Notes: a model not told the origin generated them from the letters alone. Positions 47,382-58,943 are shown, numbered from the stretch's first letter. The stretch: DNA of 64,000 nt from Adiantum capillus-veneris (GCA_014529385.2 CM043948.1:24922451-24986450), one strand, 5' to 3'. Numbers and translations: made by a program.

Positions 47382-48554
47382 GACAAGCTACTTCATGGCA
47401 AGGGTTCAGTTCAATTCAGTTCAGTTAGCTTGGGAAGTGATCTGGCACTTTTGTGAGTCTGTTCGCAGACCGTGCATGTCCAGACACTTAGAGTAGATGC
47501 ATATCCTTTGGTTGCACACAGCATGACCATCAGATTTCCATCAGAACCCATCAGGAGCATTTTTACAGTGCATAGACCTATTTTCCCTATTTTTGACATT
47601 TTTCGCTTATTATTTTTAAGTGACTTTTGTTGGGAACTAGGTAGGGCAATTTAGCAAGTCCAGTACATAAGAAACCTAGCGTTAGCACTTTCTGGTAGAA
47701 GAGGCAACAGAAACACTTGTCCAACAGGCACCTTCTCAGCAAGACACCTAGCGTTTTTGCAACAGATGAACCCTAGCGTTTTCTGCATCAAATACTGCTA
47801 GCATTTTTCACCTACATCAGCCCCTGGCGTTTTGTATTGCAGATCAGCCCCGCATTAGCAGACGTAGTAGATCCATACCGTTTTTGCAACAGAGCCCAAA
47901 TCAGCCCTAGCATTTTTGCATCAGCCTCATAAATCAGCGTTTTGCAAATTCACCGCGGTAGATCCAAGAAGAGCACCAGCGTTTTCAGTTTTCAGCACCT
48001 AGACAACCCAGAAGAAGAAGTCCCAAACCTCGCAGATCTCACCTTCCCGCAACAGATCCTCGCAGCACGGTCAGATCTATCGAAGTTTGCAGATTCAGCC
48101 CGGAAAACGCACATTTCAGCATCTGCATTTTCAGCCCGTCGTCGTTGCATCGTCGTCATTGACATAGTCACGATTCAGCAAATAAAGATTTGCAGATTTC
48201 AGCCATTAGCATTTTCAGATTTCAGCCCGTCTCGTCGTCGTCCTCATCGTGGTCGACATCGTCAGCAAGTCCAACATTGTAGAGATTTGTGCAATCAATA
48301 GTAGACCGCTCTCGTCATAGAGAGTGGGGCCTTCGGAGGAGGTTTTGACAACATTCTGGTGTCGTATTCTTCTCTCTCTATCTCTCAGTCTCAGTACCTT
48401 CATTCACAGTGTTTATCCACTTTGTTTGTGTCCATTGCACTCTGTCACTAAAGGAACGGAAGGCTCTCCCTTCCGTAAGTAAAAGGAACCCTTGAGCACA
48501 GTTCGGAGCACTCATCTTCAGCAAAGTTCAACATTCACTTCCGCTGCACCTCTC
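47373..48554 (+). repeat. family Y LTR, ends lost
   Basis: Homologous to the other five family Y LTRs in the window, most closely to the solo LTR at 56603-57772. It contains repeated GCGTTTT motifs at 47670-47990. It lacks both the TGTCACGTG start and the CCTAACA end; CT-rich simple sequence abuts both sides. The 3' neighbour is a LINE fragment. Confidence 0.8.
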
Positions 48555-49536
48555 TCTCTCTCTAGCCTTGACCCACGAACTCCTCCTTCACAGCAAAGAT
48601 GGTCAAGAAGGCCATCCACCGACTACAGCATAGCCGATCATCAGAGTATACAGGTCTACAGAGTGAGCACCTCATTTATGCAGCCACCACGATAGCCCCG
48701 TTGATCACACATGCATTCAACCGGGCTATAGGAGAGGGCCTCCCAGAGGAGTGGACCAGGCACACGATTGTGCCGATCCACAAGTCTGGAGACACCTTGG
48801 ACCCAGGGCATTACAGGACTATCATGATTAGCCATAAAATGGCCAAACTATATGGGGCAATTCTTGAGGCGGAGCTTGGTTCTTACAGGGAGGCTGAGGG
48901 CCTGCAGGCTCCTGGCAAGGCAGGGTTCAAGCGAACCTTCTCCACTATCGACCACATCTTCGTTCTGCGCTGCCTCATTGAAGGGGCAAAGGTGCGGAAG
49001 AAGAGCCTTTACTACTGCTTTGTGGATTTCCGCAAAGCGTTTGACATAGTCCCACAGGAGAGCTCTTTCGACGACTTCTGAGTTTGGGGATACCTTTAGA
49101 GATGATGTGGGCCATCTATGCTCTCTATGAGAGAGTAACTGGGAGAGTTCGTTGTCCAAGCGGTATGTCAAAGTCTATTGCCAACACCATTGGTATTCAA
49201 CAAGGATGCCCCGTCTCCCCAACTCTCTTCGGACTCTACATCCTACTAGCGGGAGGGGCAGGAGCAGACCTAGCAGGTACCACAGTCCACATTATGCTAT
49301 ATGCTGACGACATTGTACTGACTTCAGAGTCACCAGAGGGCCTACAAAGCCATCTAAGAGCTTTAGATGAGTTTTATACAGACAGGGGACTCACAATGAA
49401 TCTTGGGAAAACCAAGATCATGATCTTCCACACCTCCAGAGCAATCCGATGGGCAACCACATTTACGGCAGCAAGAGGACCAATAGAGGTGGTCACCTCC
49501 TACATCTACCTAGGAGTCACATTCACTAGCAGACAG
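48555..49536 (+). pseudogene. LINE reverse transcriptase, 5'-truncated
   Basis: Non-LTR RT. Seen in order: EYTGLQSEHLIYAATTIAPL, WTRHTIVPIHKSGDTLDPGH, APGKAGFKRTFSTIDHI, CFVDFRKAFDIVP with the first catalytic Asp, a one-base frameshift near 49060, GIQQGCPVSPTLFGLYI, and the catalytic YADD at 49300-49311. A short deletion lies between FGLYI and the YADD block. The endonuclease part is absent. It is interrupted after codons for TFTSRQ by a solo LTR with target duplication GACAG and resumes at 55465. Confidence 0.85.
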
Positions 49537-50050
49537 AGTCACGAGGACGTGGCAACTGTTAACCATGTCACGAGGACGTGGCAACTGCTAACCTTAGTTG
49601 TTGGTTTCTTTCCAATGATTTTTGTTTTATTTTTGAGACAATGTGAACGGTAGTTTCATCCGCACACGGGAAGTTGGTCGGCACTGGAACTCGTATAGTA
49701 AAAGGATGTCTAGGCTCAGTTCAAGATCATGTAGCCTGATGTAGATCCCCCCATCGCACTTAGCAAAGTTGGTGGATAATAGAAGTGAACTCAATAAAGG
49801 CACAATGCCAAGGTGGGGTCACCAAAGGAAAGTACCAGACAACTGGCTACATTGCATTTTTGGATGCAGTCCCAATGGGGATAGATGGTCAGATGACAGT
49901 GGGAGTTCAACGGAAGCATCCCCTAAAATTTAGGAAACTGCTATTTTAGACATAAAATCTGTTCGCATCATTACCTCCGAAATGACAAGGGGAACATTTT
50001 AGAACTCTGTAGCAAAGTCAATTGGGCAACCAGTCGGGAGATTTTTAAGC

Positions 50051-51244
50051 TGTTAGGTGCAGCGGAATGAATGTTGTATTTTCTCAAGATTAGTGATCTT
50101 TATTGCTCAAGGTTCCTTTTAGTTCTTAGGGAAGGAGAGAGCCTTCCGTCTTATGGAGAGTGCTATGATCACGAACAAAGTGAGTGGATATTGTGCGTGC
50201 AAGTGAATGAGACTGAGAGAAGGAGAGAGAAGAGATACGACACCCAAGAGGTTGTAAAACCCTCCTCCGAAGGCCCCACTCTAGTCGGCGAGAGTGGTCT
50301 ACTTTGATTGCACAAAGGTGTACAATGCATATGCAATGGACTGATGCAATGGGACTATGCTGATGACGACGACGGTGATGACGACGACTTATGGCTGAAA
50401 TCTGAGATCTTCTATTGGCTGAATTTCGTGGCTGTCTTGGTGGCTGAAAGTGACATGTTTCCTGCTGTTTTCATGGCTGAAAATGATCGAGTTGCCGGGG
50501 GGTCATGCTGATGACAAAACCCTAATGATCTGTACCTTTTTGACTGCGTTTAGGGCTGGTTTTGCACCTACTGAAAACGCTGCAAAGCTGAGTTATCCAA
50601 GGTGAGAAAAATGCTACAAATGCTGAGGTTCTGCTGGCTTCTCCTAGCGTTAGTGATTGCTGAAAAAAAACGCTGATCTTGCAAGGTCAAAAACGCCAGC
50701 ATGGAAGGTGTGATGGCGATGCTGGGCTGTAAGGGGAGACGCCAAGGGGATGGAGATGGAACTTGATGCTGGGGATCTACTGTGGTAGAAAACGCCAAGG
50801 ATGAGGGAAGGTTGGCGCTAGGGAGTCATGAGGGGGGGGTACTGCTAGAAGTTGCCTGTTGAGCGGGAAGCTCCTACTGCCTCTTCTGCCAATAACTGCT
50901 AACTTGGGTTTGCTTATATATTAACTTCGCAAAATTGCCCTACCTACTTTTGTTGGAAAGTCACTTAAAAATAATAAGCGAAAATAACCAAAAATAGGAA
51001 AATAGGCTAAATGCACTGGAAAATTCCCTTAACTGATGCTAATGGATTCTAATGGAAATTCCGATGATCATGCAGTGTGCAACCAGAGGATATGCATCTA
51101 TGCTAAGTTACTGGGCATGCACGGTCTACGAATAGACTCACAAAAGTGCCAGATCACTGCTAATCTAAACTGACTTGACTGACGGGAACCCTACTATGGT
51201 GTAGCTTGTCCACGGACACATAGGGTTGGATGTGTCACGTGACA
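50051..51244 (-). repeat. family Y 3' LTR (copy 1)
   Basis: 1194 bp. In its own orientation it starts TGTCACGTGACA, a perfect 12-bp palindrome with the G-box core CACGTG, and ends CCTAACA. Contains many AAAACGC (GCGTTTT) motifs and a GAC/GAT trinucleotide block. Confidence 0.9.
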
Positions 51245-51255
51245 TCCCCTCCTTT

Positions 51256-52475
51256 TCAAAGTGAAGTACTGGTACCGAACTGTATGGCGTCGAGGGAGAT
51301 CGCCAACAGCATCGGGAATCCTGGAAGGGACTCTTCGCCGGACCACTCTGCTATGTGGGTCGAGCGGTACTTGAACTTCATAAAGGTCTGCAACGCTTGC
51401 TTCTTTGGGCCGCGCCGAAAGCGACACAAAGTCGTTTGAATCTCCTTTCTTGCATCAACTTCGTCTAGAGATCTGCTTCTTTCGTCTTCAAGAATCTCCA
51501 TGGCTGAAAATTCTTGAAACCATCTCCAACACAAAACCATGAACATACCCATTCCATGTAAAGTGAAGGAAAAAAATCTTGTCTTCTCTAAAGACTGTGC
51601 ATACAATGTAGATGAACAAATAGACGGAGTGACAACCCGTTTATCAAACACATGCAAACAATGAGGTCGAATCTTTTTTGTTTGATCGAAATCAATCAAC
51701 TGTGGCAAATCACAATGGAAATGCCCATGCTTGGTGCTCATACTATCATGTGCTCTTTCGGGTATTGTGTCATGCCAAGGAAGAGACATGGAATGTGACT
51801 TCCTTACATACATACCTTTCAGCTTTTCATGAACAATCCGCATACATTCGTGCTCATCCATGAGAGAAACGTGCTCAACATACACTATGTCATGCCTAGG
51901 AAAAGGGATCACATAACGATGCTGACTAAAATACAGGAAACCTTCACGAATGAAACACTCGAACAATGCGTGCGTATCAATCATGCGAACACGTAATACT
52001 TCCTGTGAGGGCTCTTTGGACCAAGGCTCGAGAGCCAAGATCGCTTCTTCTTGAATCATCGAATCGTATTGTGGGGGTTCTTTGGACCTCGACTCGAAAG
52101 CCAAGATCGATCCTTCATGATTGATCGAATCTGCAACGAGGTTAGCTTCGCTAGAAAAAGCATCAACTAACACATCATCCTTGTGAACAATCACATCATC
52201 TTCATGCAATTCATCATGCTTGTGAGAAATCACATCTTGATCATGCAAATCATCATGCTCGTGAGAAATCACATCCTGATCATGTAAATCATCATGCTTG
52301 TCATTGTCATTGTCATTCAAATCATTATGCAAATCATTGGCATCCAAATCATCATGCTTATCATTGTCATTCAAATCATCATCAGAGTCTCCTTTTCCCG
52401 ATCCTGTTGCATCTGTGCTTGCATTCGAGAAAAGAGTCGCAACATCTCTTGCCTTATTGCTTTGTTCTCGCGGTC
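51256..52475 (-). CDS. family Y cargo ORF with Asp/His-rich repeats and chromodomain-like C terminus
   Basis: Open for about 400 codons from a TGA near 52475 to the stop at 51256. The first ATG comes late, near 52059, and the frame overlaps the end of the gag-like ORF by about 100 nt in a different frame, so expression by frameshifting or fusion is likelier than independent initiation. The N-terminal part has 13-residue repeats HDDLHDQDVISH[EK] encoded by a 39-bp DNA repeat (about 52200-52300), then paired ILAFESRSKEP and ILALEPWSKEP. The middle is His- and Met-rich and unrecognised. The last 90 residues (MEILEDERSR ... FMKFKYRSTHIAEWSGEESL) have the K-F-x5-8-E-W pattern of a chromodomain. 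Confidence 0.6.
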
Positions 52476-52832
52476 AAATTCTGCTTGTCTTGCTTTGTTC
52501 TCTCGATCTTCTCTTGCTTTGGCTTCCAAGCGTGCTTGCTCGCTCTCACGCACTATGGCTGGCATTCTTTCTTGGTACTGGCACTCTATGGCTGCCATGT
52601 CTTCTTCATAGGCTTTTCTTTCTGCTTCTCGTTCGGCATCTCTTGCTTTGTCTTCTAACTTCTTGTCCATCATCCTCTTGTCGAGAGCCTCCATAGGAGT
52701 TAGTGCAATCCTTGTCGTGGATGGGGAAGGGGAAGGGTCGGAAAAACCTCCTGGTGGGGAAAATTCTTCTTTGCCTCTCTCATGCTCATCACCTCCAAGC
52801 GAAGTATCCATTCCGCTTCGAGTGATGATCAT
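52371..52832 (-). CDS. family Y gag-like ORF (copy 1)
   Basis: Start chosen at 52832 (MIITRSGMDTS) because copy 2 has MVVTRSGMDTS at its start. An acidic, Pro-rich N terminus (EEFSPPGGFSDPSPSPS) is followed by a long charged helix, probably a coiled coil, rich in Arg, Glu, Ala and Lys (about residues 45-150). There is no capsid core or zinc knuckle. It resembles the N-terminal part of a Ty3 gag, and probably served for particle association. It ends in TGA at 52371. Confidence 0.6.
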   Translation of the reverse strand: MIITRSGMDTSLGGDEHERGKEEFSPPGGFSDPSPSPSTTRIALTPMEALDKRMMDKKLEDKARDAEREAERKAYEEDMAAIECQYQERMPAIVRESEQARLEAKAREDRENKARQAEFDRENKAIRQEMLRLFSRMQAQMQQDREKETLMMI

Positions 52833-53337
52833 TCTGAAGTCGTGGGTTCTTGTGGGTTCTTGTGGGTCTTGGGTTCTTAAGTTCACGAGGAACTTGGGTT
52901 CTTGAGGGTCTGGAGGTTCTTGAGGTCTGATTCATGAGAATCTTGGGTTCTTGAGGATCTTGAGGTGCTTGAGGTGTTCTTTCGCTTGCAAATCGCGTTG
53001 GAGAAGGATCTTCTCTTCACCCGAGTTCTACTCCTTTCTGCGGGCGCACCCCTTGGCGGCCTTGCGCTCACACCAAGGTTGCTTTTTCCCACCTCAAGTC
53101 GATTGGCCGGCCGCTAAGTGCACGGTCCGCTCTCAATGAGTGAAAAGAGACACAGCGGGAGGCTAGACAAGCTCTTCTTTCTTGGGATTCCTGTCACTCT
53201 TCAACAAAACACGATTAGGAATCGCCACACCCAAGTAAACTTGGGATCGTGCAACCGCAACAAGCAAAAAAAATTCTTGTGGTTCTTGTGGTTCTTTCCT
53301 TGAGTAATGCAGAACACTTCCAAAGCTCTGATACCAA

Positions 53338-54539
53338 TGTTAGGTGCAACGGAATGAATGTTGTATTTTCTCAAGATTAGTGATCTTTATTGCTCAAGGT
53401 TCCTTTTAGTTCTGAGGGAAGGAGAGAGCCCTCCGTCTTATGGAGAGTGCTATGATCACGAACAAAGTGAGTGGATATTGTGCGTGCAAGTGAATGAGAT
53501 TGAGAGAAGGAGAGAGAAGAGATACATCATACGACACCCGAGAGGTTGTAAAACCCTCCTCCGAAGGCCCCACTCTCGTCGGCGAGAGTGGTCTACTTTG
53601 ATTGCACAAAGGTGTACAATGCGTATGCAATGGACTGATGCAATGGGACTATGCTGATGACGACGACGGTGATGACAACGACTTATGGCTGAAATCTGAG
53701 ATCTTCTACTGGCTGAATTTCGTGGCTGTCTTGGTGGCTGAAAGTGATTGGTTTCCTGCTGTTTTCATGGCTGAAAATGATCGAGTTTCCGGGGGGGTCA
53801 TGCTGATGACAAAACGCTAATGATTTGTACCTTTTTGGTTGCGTTTAGGGCTGGTTTTGCACCTACTGAAAACGCTGCAAAGCTGAGTTATCCAAGCTGA
53901 GAAAAACGCTACAAATGCTGAGGTTCTGCTGGCTTCTCCTAGCGTTAGTGATTGCTGAAAAAAAACGCTGATCTTGCAGGGTCAAAAACGCCAACATGGA
54001 AGGTGTGATGGCGATGCTGGGCTGTATGGGGAGACGCCAAGGGGATGGAGATGGAACTTGATGCTGGGGATCTACTGTGGTAGAAAACGCCAAGGATGAG
54101 GGAAGGTTGGCGCTAGGGGGTCATGAGGGGGGGGTACTGCTGAGAAGTTGCCTGTTGAGCAGGAAGCTCCTGCTGCCTCTTCCGCCAATTACTGCTAACT
54201 TGGGTTTGCTTATATATTAACTTAACAAAATTGCCCTACCTACTTTTGTTGGAAAGTCACTTAAAAATAATAAGTGAAAATAACCAAAAATAGGAAAATA
54301 GGCTAAATGCACTGGAAAATTCCCCTATTGATGCTAATGGATTCTGATGGAAATTCCGATGATCATGCTATTTGCAACCGGAGGATATGCATCTATGCTA
54401 AGTGACTGGGCATGCACGGTCTACGAATAGACTCACAAAAGTGCCAGATCACTGCTAATCTAAACTGACTTGACTGACGGGAACCCTGCTATGGTGTAGC
54501 TTGTCCACAGACACATAAGGTTGGATGTGTCACGTGACA
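53338..54539 (-). repeat. family Y 5' LTR (copy 1)
   Basis: 1202 bp, very similar to the 3' LTR, with differences mainly in small indels. Next to a perfect PBS, so this is the 5' LTR. The palindromic tip TGTCACGTGACA is at 54528-54539. Confidence 0.9.
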
Positions 54540-55459
54540 TAAGCGGGAAACTGCTTGTAAATGTGCCAAGTGGCACCTTTTGGTGCACTTTCCTCATGCA
54601 AAAGGGCTAGCGTTCGATTTGTAGCTGGGAGACTCCTCATTTGCAAGCTGTACAGGTTAAGAGCTATTGACGGCAAGCTTTCCCTCTCATGTACAGTGTA
54701 GTGCAAGAAGTCATGTCTTGCACATCTTACACTGCTCTCTCTCTCCCCCTACGTGCAATAATGTGATACCCCTCAAGAGGGCTCTTCATTTTGACTCCTG
54801 TACAATTGTGTGGTCATATGCGTTTTTGTTCAGGCAAGAGGCTCTCTAAGCAGGAATAGGAGTAGCTAACTGCTGCTCCAGAAGCAGGCACCGGTGAGGG
54901 TGATAATCTCACCGTACAGGTGTGCTTTTAGCGCTGGTTATGCACTGAATTTGGACTGTTTTTCAGCCATACGGATGCCAGAACCATGGGGAGCAGTGCC
55001 CCACTGTTAGAGGATTGTAGGGGGCTGAAAACAGGGCAAAAACGAGAAAATACAGTGTGCTGAATTTACTGTTTTTGGGCAGAAAACAGAGGGTTTATGT
55101 CAGTAGAAGTGAGTTCCACCAAGGGAATTGGTTTCGGGCAAGTTTTGGGGATGTTATGCTGCCAAACTTTTGCCAAAACAGCTGGTATCTAGCTGGATAC
55201 AGGTAAAGAATTCCGAGGACTCTTCTTTGTAATTTACCCTCCTAAAGAATAAAGAAGTACCGAAAGGGCCGCCAATTTTGGGGCCTACAAGTTGTCGGCG
55301 TCTGCTTGGAGCATTCTAGCTTCCAAGCCGTGTGTGTGCTTTAAGTGTTAATTCCCGTCGCGGGTTACCTTTGCAAGGTTCTCTCTGTGTGAAAATCTAA
55401 AAGTAAAGTAAAGAATTTTGGGTGAAAGCCAAAGTCTACCACCCTACGGGCCCGTTTCA

Positions 55460-55936
55460 GACAGGGGCTCTTCTCCATGGCACAAGCCGCCACTAACAAA
55501 CTCACCAGTGGGCACGGATTGAGAGACCGCACATCTATATGATTTCTTGCCTGTTTCGAGGCAAGCACACAATGCCGCTAGACATCATCAGGGTAGAGCT
55601 TGGCACCTCCCCGCCCCCATGGTAGTGGAGGCACTCTTCCAGACTCTCTGGATGCTCCCGACCGACTTACACAGCGAGCATTTGAGTCAGCCATACAGAT
55701 ATCAGAGGCTGCACGCAACAGAGCATGGTACACACAGATTAGAGCATGGTTCGGAGCACACGGCCTTGACCTGGAGAGTTTGGCACCTTTCCAATATGAC
55801 CCCGACTCCCCTCAGCTTTATCTCTCAAGTAGTGAGAGAAACATAGCGATTCGACAAAATCTCAGTGGCAGCTCTATATCAGACAGACTCCAATCACATC
55901 TCCCCTCTAGTGGAAGATGTCACACTACAAAGACCA
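55460..55936 (+). pseudogene. LINE, region after RT
   Basis: Continues the LINE after the solo LTR: GLFSMAQAATNKLTSGH in frame, then an internal loss of sequence, then FRGKHTMPLDIIRVELG and AFESAIQISEAARNRAWYTQ with FQYDPDSPQLYLSSSERN (frameshifts near 55618 and 55668). The segment ends abruptly at 55936, where the family X element on the minus strand begins. No poly(A) tail is seen. Confidence 0.75.
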
Positions 55937-58072
55937 TGAAACCGGCCGGTAGGGCGGTAGACTTTGGCTTTCACTCGAAACTTTACTTTAAACTTTAGGA
56001 CACACGAAAACTTGCAAATAAAACCTGTAACTAGAATTAACACTTCGAACACACACAGCTTGGAAGCTAGAGCGCTACCAAGCAGACATCGACAACATGT
56101 TGGTCCCAAACACTAGCGCCCCTTCCGGTATTTCTTTATTCTTATCAAAAAGGGAAGAAAACCTACGATTTCCTACAAGATGTTCTGCATAATCCGGGCT
56201 GAAAAAGACCTATTCTGGCCCGATTTCAGTAGCATAACTGCACTAGGAAACTTCACAAACAAAATTCCCATGCAATGGATGACTTTCCCGGCACATACAG
56301 GCACTTTCCCAAACCTGGCAAGAATCTGCAGCACGCTGAATTCTCTGTTTTCTGCCCCGAAAATACACCAGATTACATGTATAGCGGTCCCCTCGCTTCC
56401 CCAAACCTCCTCGAGGTATTAGGGACCGATTAGAGCCGAAACCCTAAACCTGCAAATTTACACGACAGGTTGTGATTTCCTGTTTTGGGCTCCGATTCGC
56501 GTGCCAATCGCATCCGTAGCAAGCCCTCGAGCTCCCGCACCTTTAGGGCTACTTGCCCCTTGAATCGCACGAGATTTCCCACGTGAAATCTCTCTAAATT
56601 CATGTAAGGTGCAACAGAAGTGAATGTTGAACTTTGCTCAAGATGAGTGCTCCGAACTGTGCTCAAGGTTCCTTTTACTTACGGAAGGGAGACCCTTCCG
56701 TTCCTTTAGTGAGAGAGTGCAATGGACAAAGACAAAGTGGTGAACACTGTGAATGAAGGTGCTAAGACTGAGAGATAGAGAGAGAAGAATACGACACCAG
56801 AATGTTGTCAAAACCCTCCTCCGAAGGCCCCACTCTCTATGGCGAGAGCGGTCTACTATTGATTGCACAAATCTCTACAATGCTTTGAACTTGCCAACGA
56901 TGTCGACGACGATGAGGACGACGACGAGACGGGCTGAAGTCCGAAAATGCTAAGGGCTGAAATCTACAAATCTTTATCTACTGAATTCTGACTCTATGTC
57001 GATGACGATGCGACGACGCAGATGCTGAAATCTGCCTTTTCCGGGCTGCAACTGCAAACTACGTTGGATCTGACCGTGCGGCGAGGAACTGCTGCGGGAA
57101 GGTGAGATCTGTGAGGTTTGGGGGTTCTACTGCGGAGTCTTGATGTTGAAACTGAAAACGCTGATGCTTCTTGGGGTTCCGTCGCAGTGAATCTGCAAAA
57201 CGCTAGGGTTGCTGCATGATCCAAAAACACTAGGGCTGAATCTGTCTTCTGTTGCAAAAACGCTAGGATTTTTGTTGTCTTGCTGCTGCCAGGGCTGATC
57301 TGCTGTGCAAAAACGCCAAGCTTGGGGATGGCTGAAAACACTAGGCTCAAAAAGCTAGGTCTGCTGATGGGGGAGGATCTTGCTGAGAAGGTGTCTGATG
57401 AACAGACGTTCCTGCTGCCTCTTCTGCTAGAGAATGCTAGCGCTAGGTTTCTTTATATACATGCTTAGGTAATTTTCCCTACCCAGTTCCAAACAAAAGT
57501 CACTTAAAAATAATAAGTGAAAAATGTCAAAAATAGGGCAAATAGGTCTATGCACTGTAAAAATGCTCCTCATGGGTTCTGATGGAAATCTGATGGTCAT
57601 GTTGTGTGCAACCAGAGGATATGCATCTACTCTCAGTGCCTGGACATGCATGGTCTACGATCACTCACAAAAATGCAAGAACGCTTCCTAAGCTAGGCTG
57701 ACTGAACTGAACTGAACCCATGTCATGAAGTAGCTTGTCCACGTACACATAGGGTCAGATGTGCACATGACAATTCACTTGTACCTGCAGGGGATTAGCA
57801 ACTAGCTAATCCAAGGGAGAAGGCAAGCTTTCCATTAAAGCTGTGAAACCTGCACCCACTACTCACCCACACTCTGTAGTCACTTAATGAGTAAATTTAA
57901 GCTCCTCTCTCAAAAATGGACGCCCCCTCTTCTAGCTAGACTAGGAAACTGCATGAGAAGCCCCCAAGTGTCCGGCCATTTGAGACTTCAAATAAAGGGT
58001 CCTAAAAATTAAATAAAAATCAAGGGAAAGAAACCAACAACTAAGGTTAGTGGTTAACATATCCTCGTGACA
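55937..58072 (-). repeat. family X 3' LTR, interrupted by a solo Y LTR
   Basis: On the minus strand the polypurine tract TCAAGAGGGGGGTA precedes TGTCACGAGG at 58072, and the LTR ends ...CGGTTTCA at 55937. The net length without the nested LTR (56603-57772) and its duplicated ATTCA is about 0.96 kb. This is shorter than the solo X LTR at 49537, so it is a diverged subfamily or carries a deletion. The region 55940-56150 forms an inverted repeat with 55255-55456. Confidence 0.8.
56603..57772 (-). repeat. family Y solo LTR
   Basis: 1170 bp, with perfect target duplications ATTCA at 56598-56602 and 57773-57777. Closest to the Y LTR at 47373-48554. Its tip is TGTCATGTGCAC, a degraded form of the palindrome. 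A CCTTACA end replaces CCTAACA. Confidence 0.9.
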
Positions 58073-58259
58073 TACCCCCCTCTTGAAATCGCAAACGTCC
58101 TCGATTGCATGCCATATATACATGCCATTGATGATCTTGTGTTGTTAGCACCCTTTTATCATCGCTGCACCCTTTTATCATTGTTGTACCTGCAAGAAAG
58201 GTCATAACACATAGACACAAATGACTTAATGAGACCTTAATACTTTTTCATTTTCATCT

Positions 58260-58943
58260 ATGATAGAAGTGAGCATAATACCTTTAACACTTGAGGAACG
58301 ATGCATTTATCCATATTCTCAACATAACGGTCTGCTTCGAAAATTTGTCCTTTGTATGCAAAATGGGAGGAACCTTTTTGAAACCCTCAACAATCTCAAA
58401 AGGCGCCTTGCCTGTTGACGAATGCACCGTATTGTTGTACGCATACTCAAGCATAAGCAAATATTGTTCCTACTTGCCCTTATTATCTGACACATAACAT
58501 TTCAGCAAATCCAAGACAGTAGAATTAGCTTCTTCTCACTGTCCATCAGTTTGTGTATGAAACGAAGACAAGAACTTAAGTGTAATGCCCATTTTCTCAA
58601 ACAATCCCCTCCAAAACAAACTCGTCATGCGAGGATCACGATCACTAACAATCAACTATGGCATACCATGGTACCTAAAACACATTGTAGATGAACAATC
58701 GTGCCATCTGATCAGATTTTATCTTCTTCCTGACAGGAATGAAATGGGCCTATTTGCTAAACCTGCAGATAATGGTCCATATACCATCATTCCTTGTCAG
58801 CGTTCTTGGAAGATCAAAGATAAAATCCATAGTAATGCTTTCCCATGGCTTATCCCGAATCAACAGTGGCTGCAATAACCCTCGTGCCTTTTGCCTGTCA
58901 AACTTGAGCTTTTGGCAAATCACGCATGCTCGCACAAAGGCAT
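58260..58943 (-). pseudogene. family X integrase, core part
   Basis: Begins after the nested element with DAFVRACVICQKLKFDRQ (second half of the zinc-binding site), then [22 protein letters not shown], and DGQ-stop-EEANSTVLD with the third acidic residue, then YAYNNTVHSSTGKAPFEI. All DDE residues survive despite stops and frameshifts. A chromodomain is not visible before the polypurine tract. Confidence 0.8.

Larger units (their letters stand above)
50051..54539 (-). mobile_element. complete family Y non-autonomous LTR element (copy 1)
   Basis: LTRs at 50051-51244 (3') and 53338-54539 (5'). Perfect target duplications TAAGC (50046-50050, 54540-54544). The PBS TGGTATCAGAGC at 53336-53325 is perfect, and the polypurine tract is at 51245-51260. 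The interior is 2.1 kb: a gag-like ORF, then a long frame with Asp/His-rich repeats and a chromodomain-like end. RT, protease and integrase are absent, so movement must be in trans. An unoccupied version of the target exists at 63700-63790. Confidence 0.9.
49537..55459 (+). repeat. family X solo LTR in the LINE, itself interrupted
   Basis: Target duplications GACAG at 49532-49536 and 55460-55464 are perfect. The LTR is 49537-50050 plus 54545-55459 (about 1.43 kb), the remainder being the nested family Y element and its duplicated TAAGC. It ends ...CCCGTTTCA and its start has a 29-bp tandem duplication (49537-49565, 49566-49594). Joining the LINE across the site keeps its frame. Homologous LTRs are at 63293-64000 (same orientation) and 55937-58072 (inverted). 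Confidence 0.85.

Noticed and set aside
49537-49594. 29-bp duplicate at the start of the solo X LTR as the true target duplication
   Set aside because: The GACAG pair outside it fits both ends and restores the LINE frame; the 29-bp repeat is internal to the LTR.
52440-52480. Programmed -1 frameshift site between the gag-like and cargo ORFs
   Set aside because: No X-XXY-YYZ heptamer in the correct phase was found in the overlap, so a specific mechanism cannot be claimed.
52298-52696. Plus-strand Leu/Ser-rich ORFs opposite the cargo and gag-like ORFs
   Set aside because: Antisense shadows of the Asp/His and Arg/Glu repeats; composition follows from the complementary strand.
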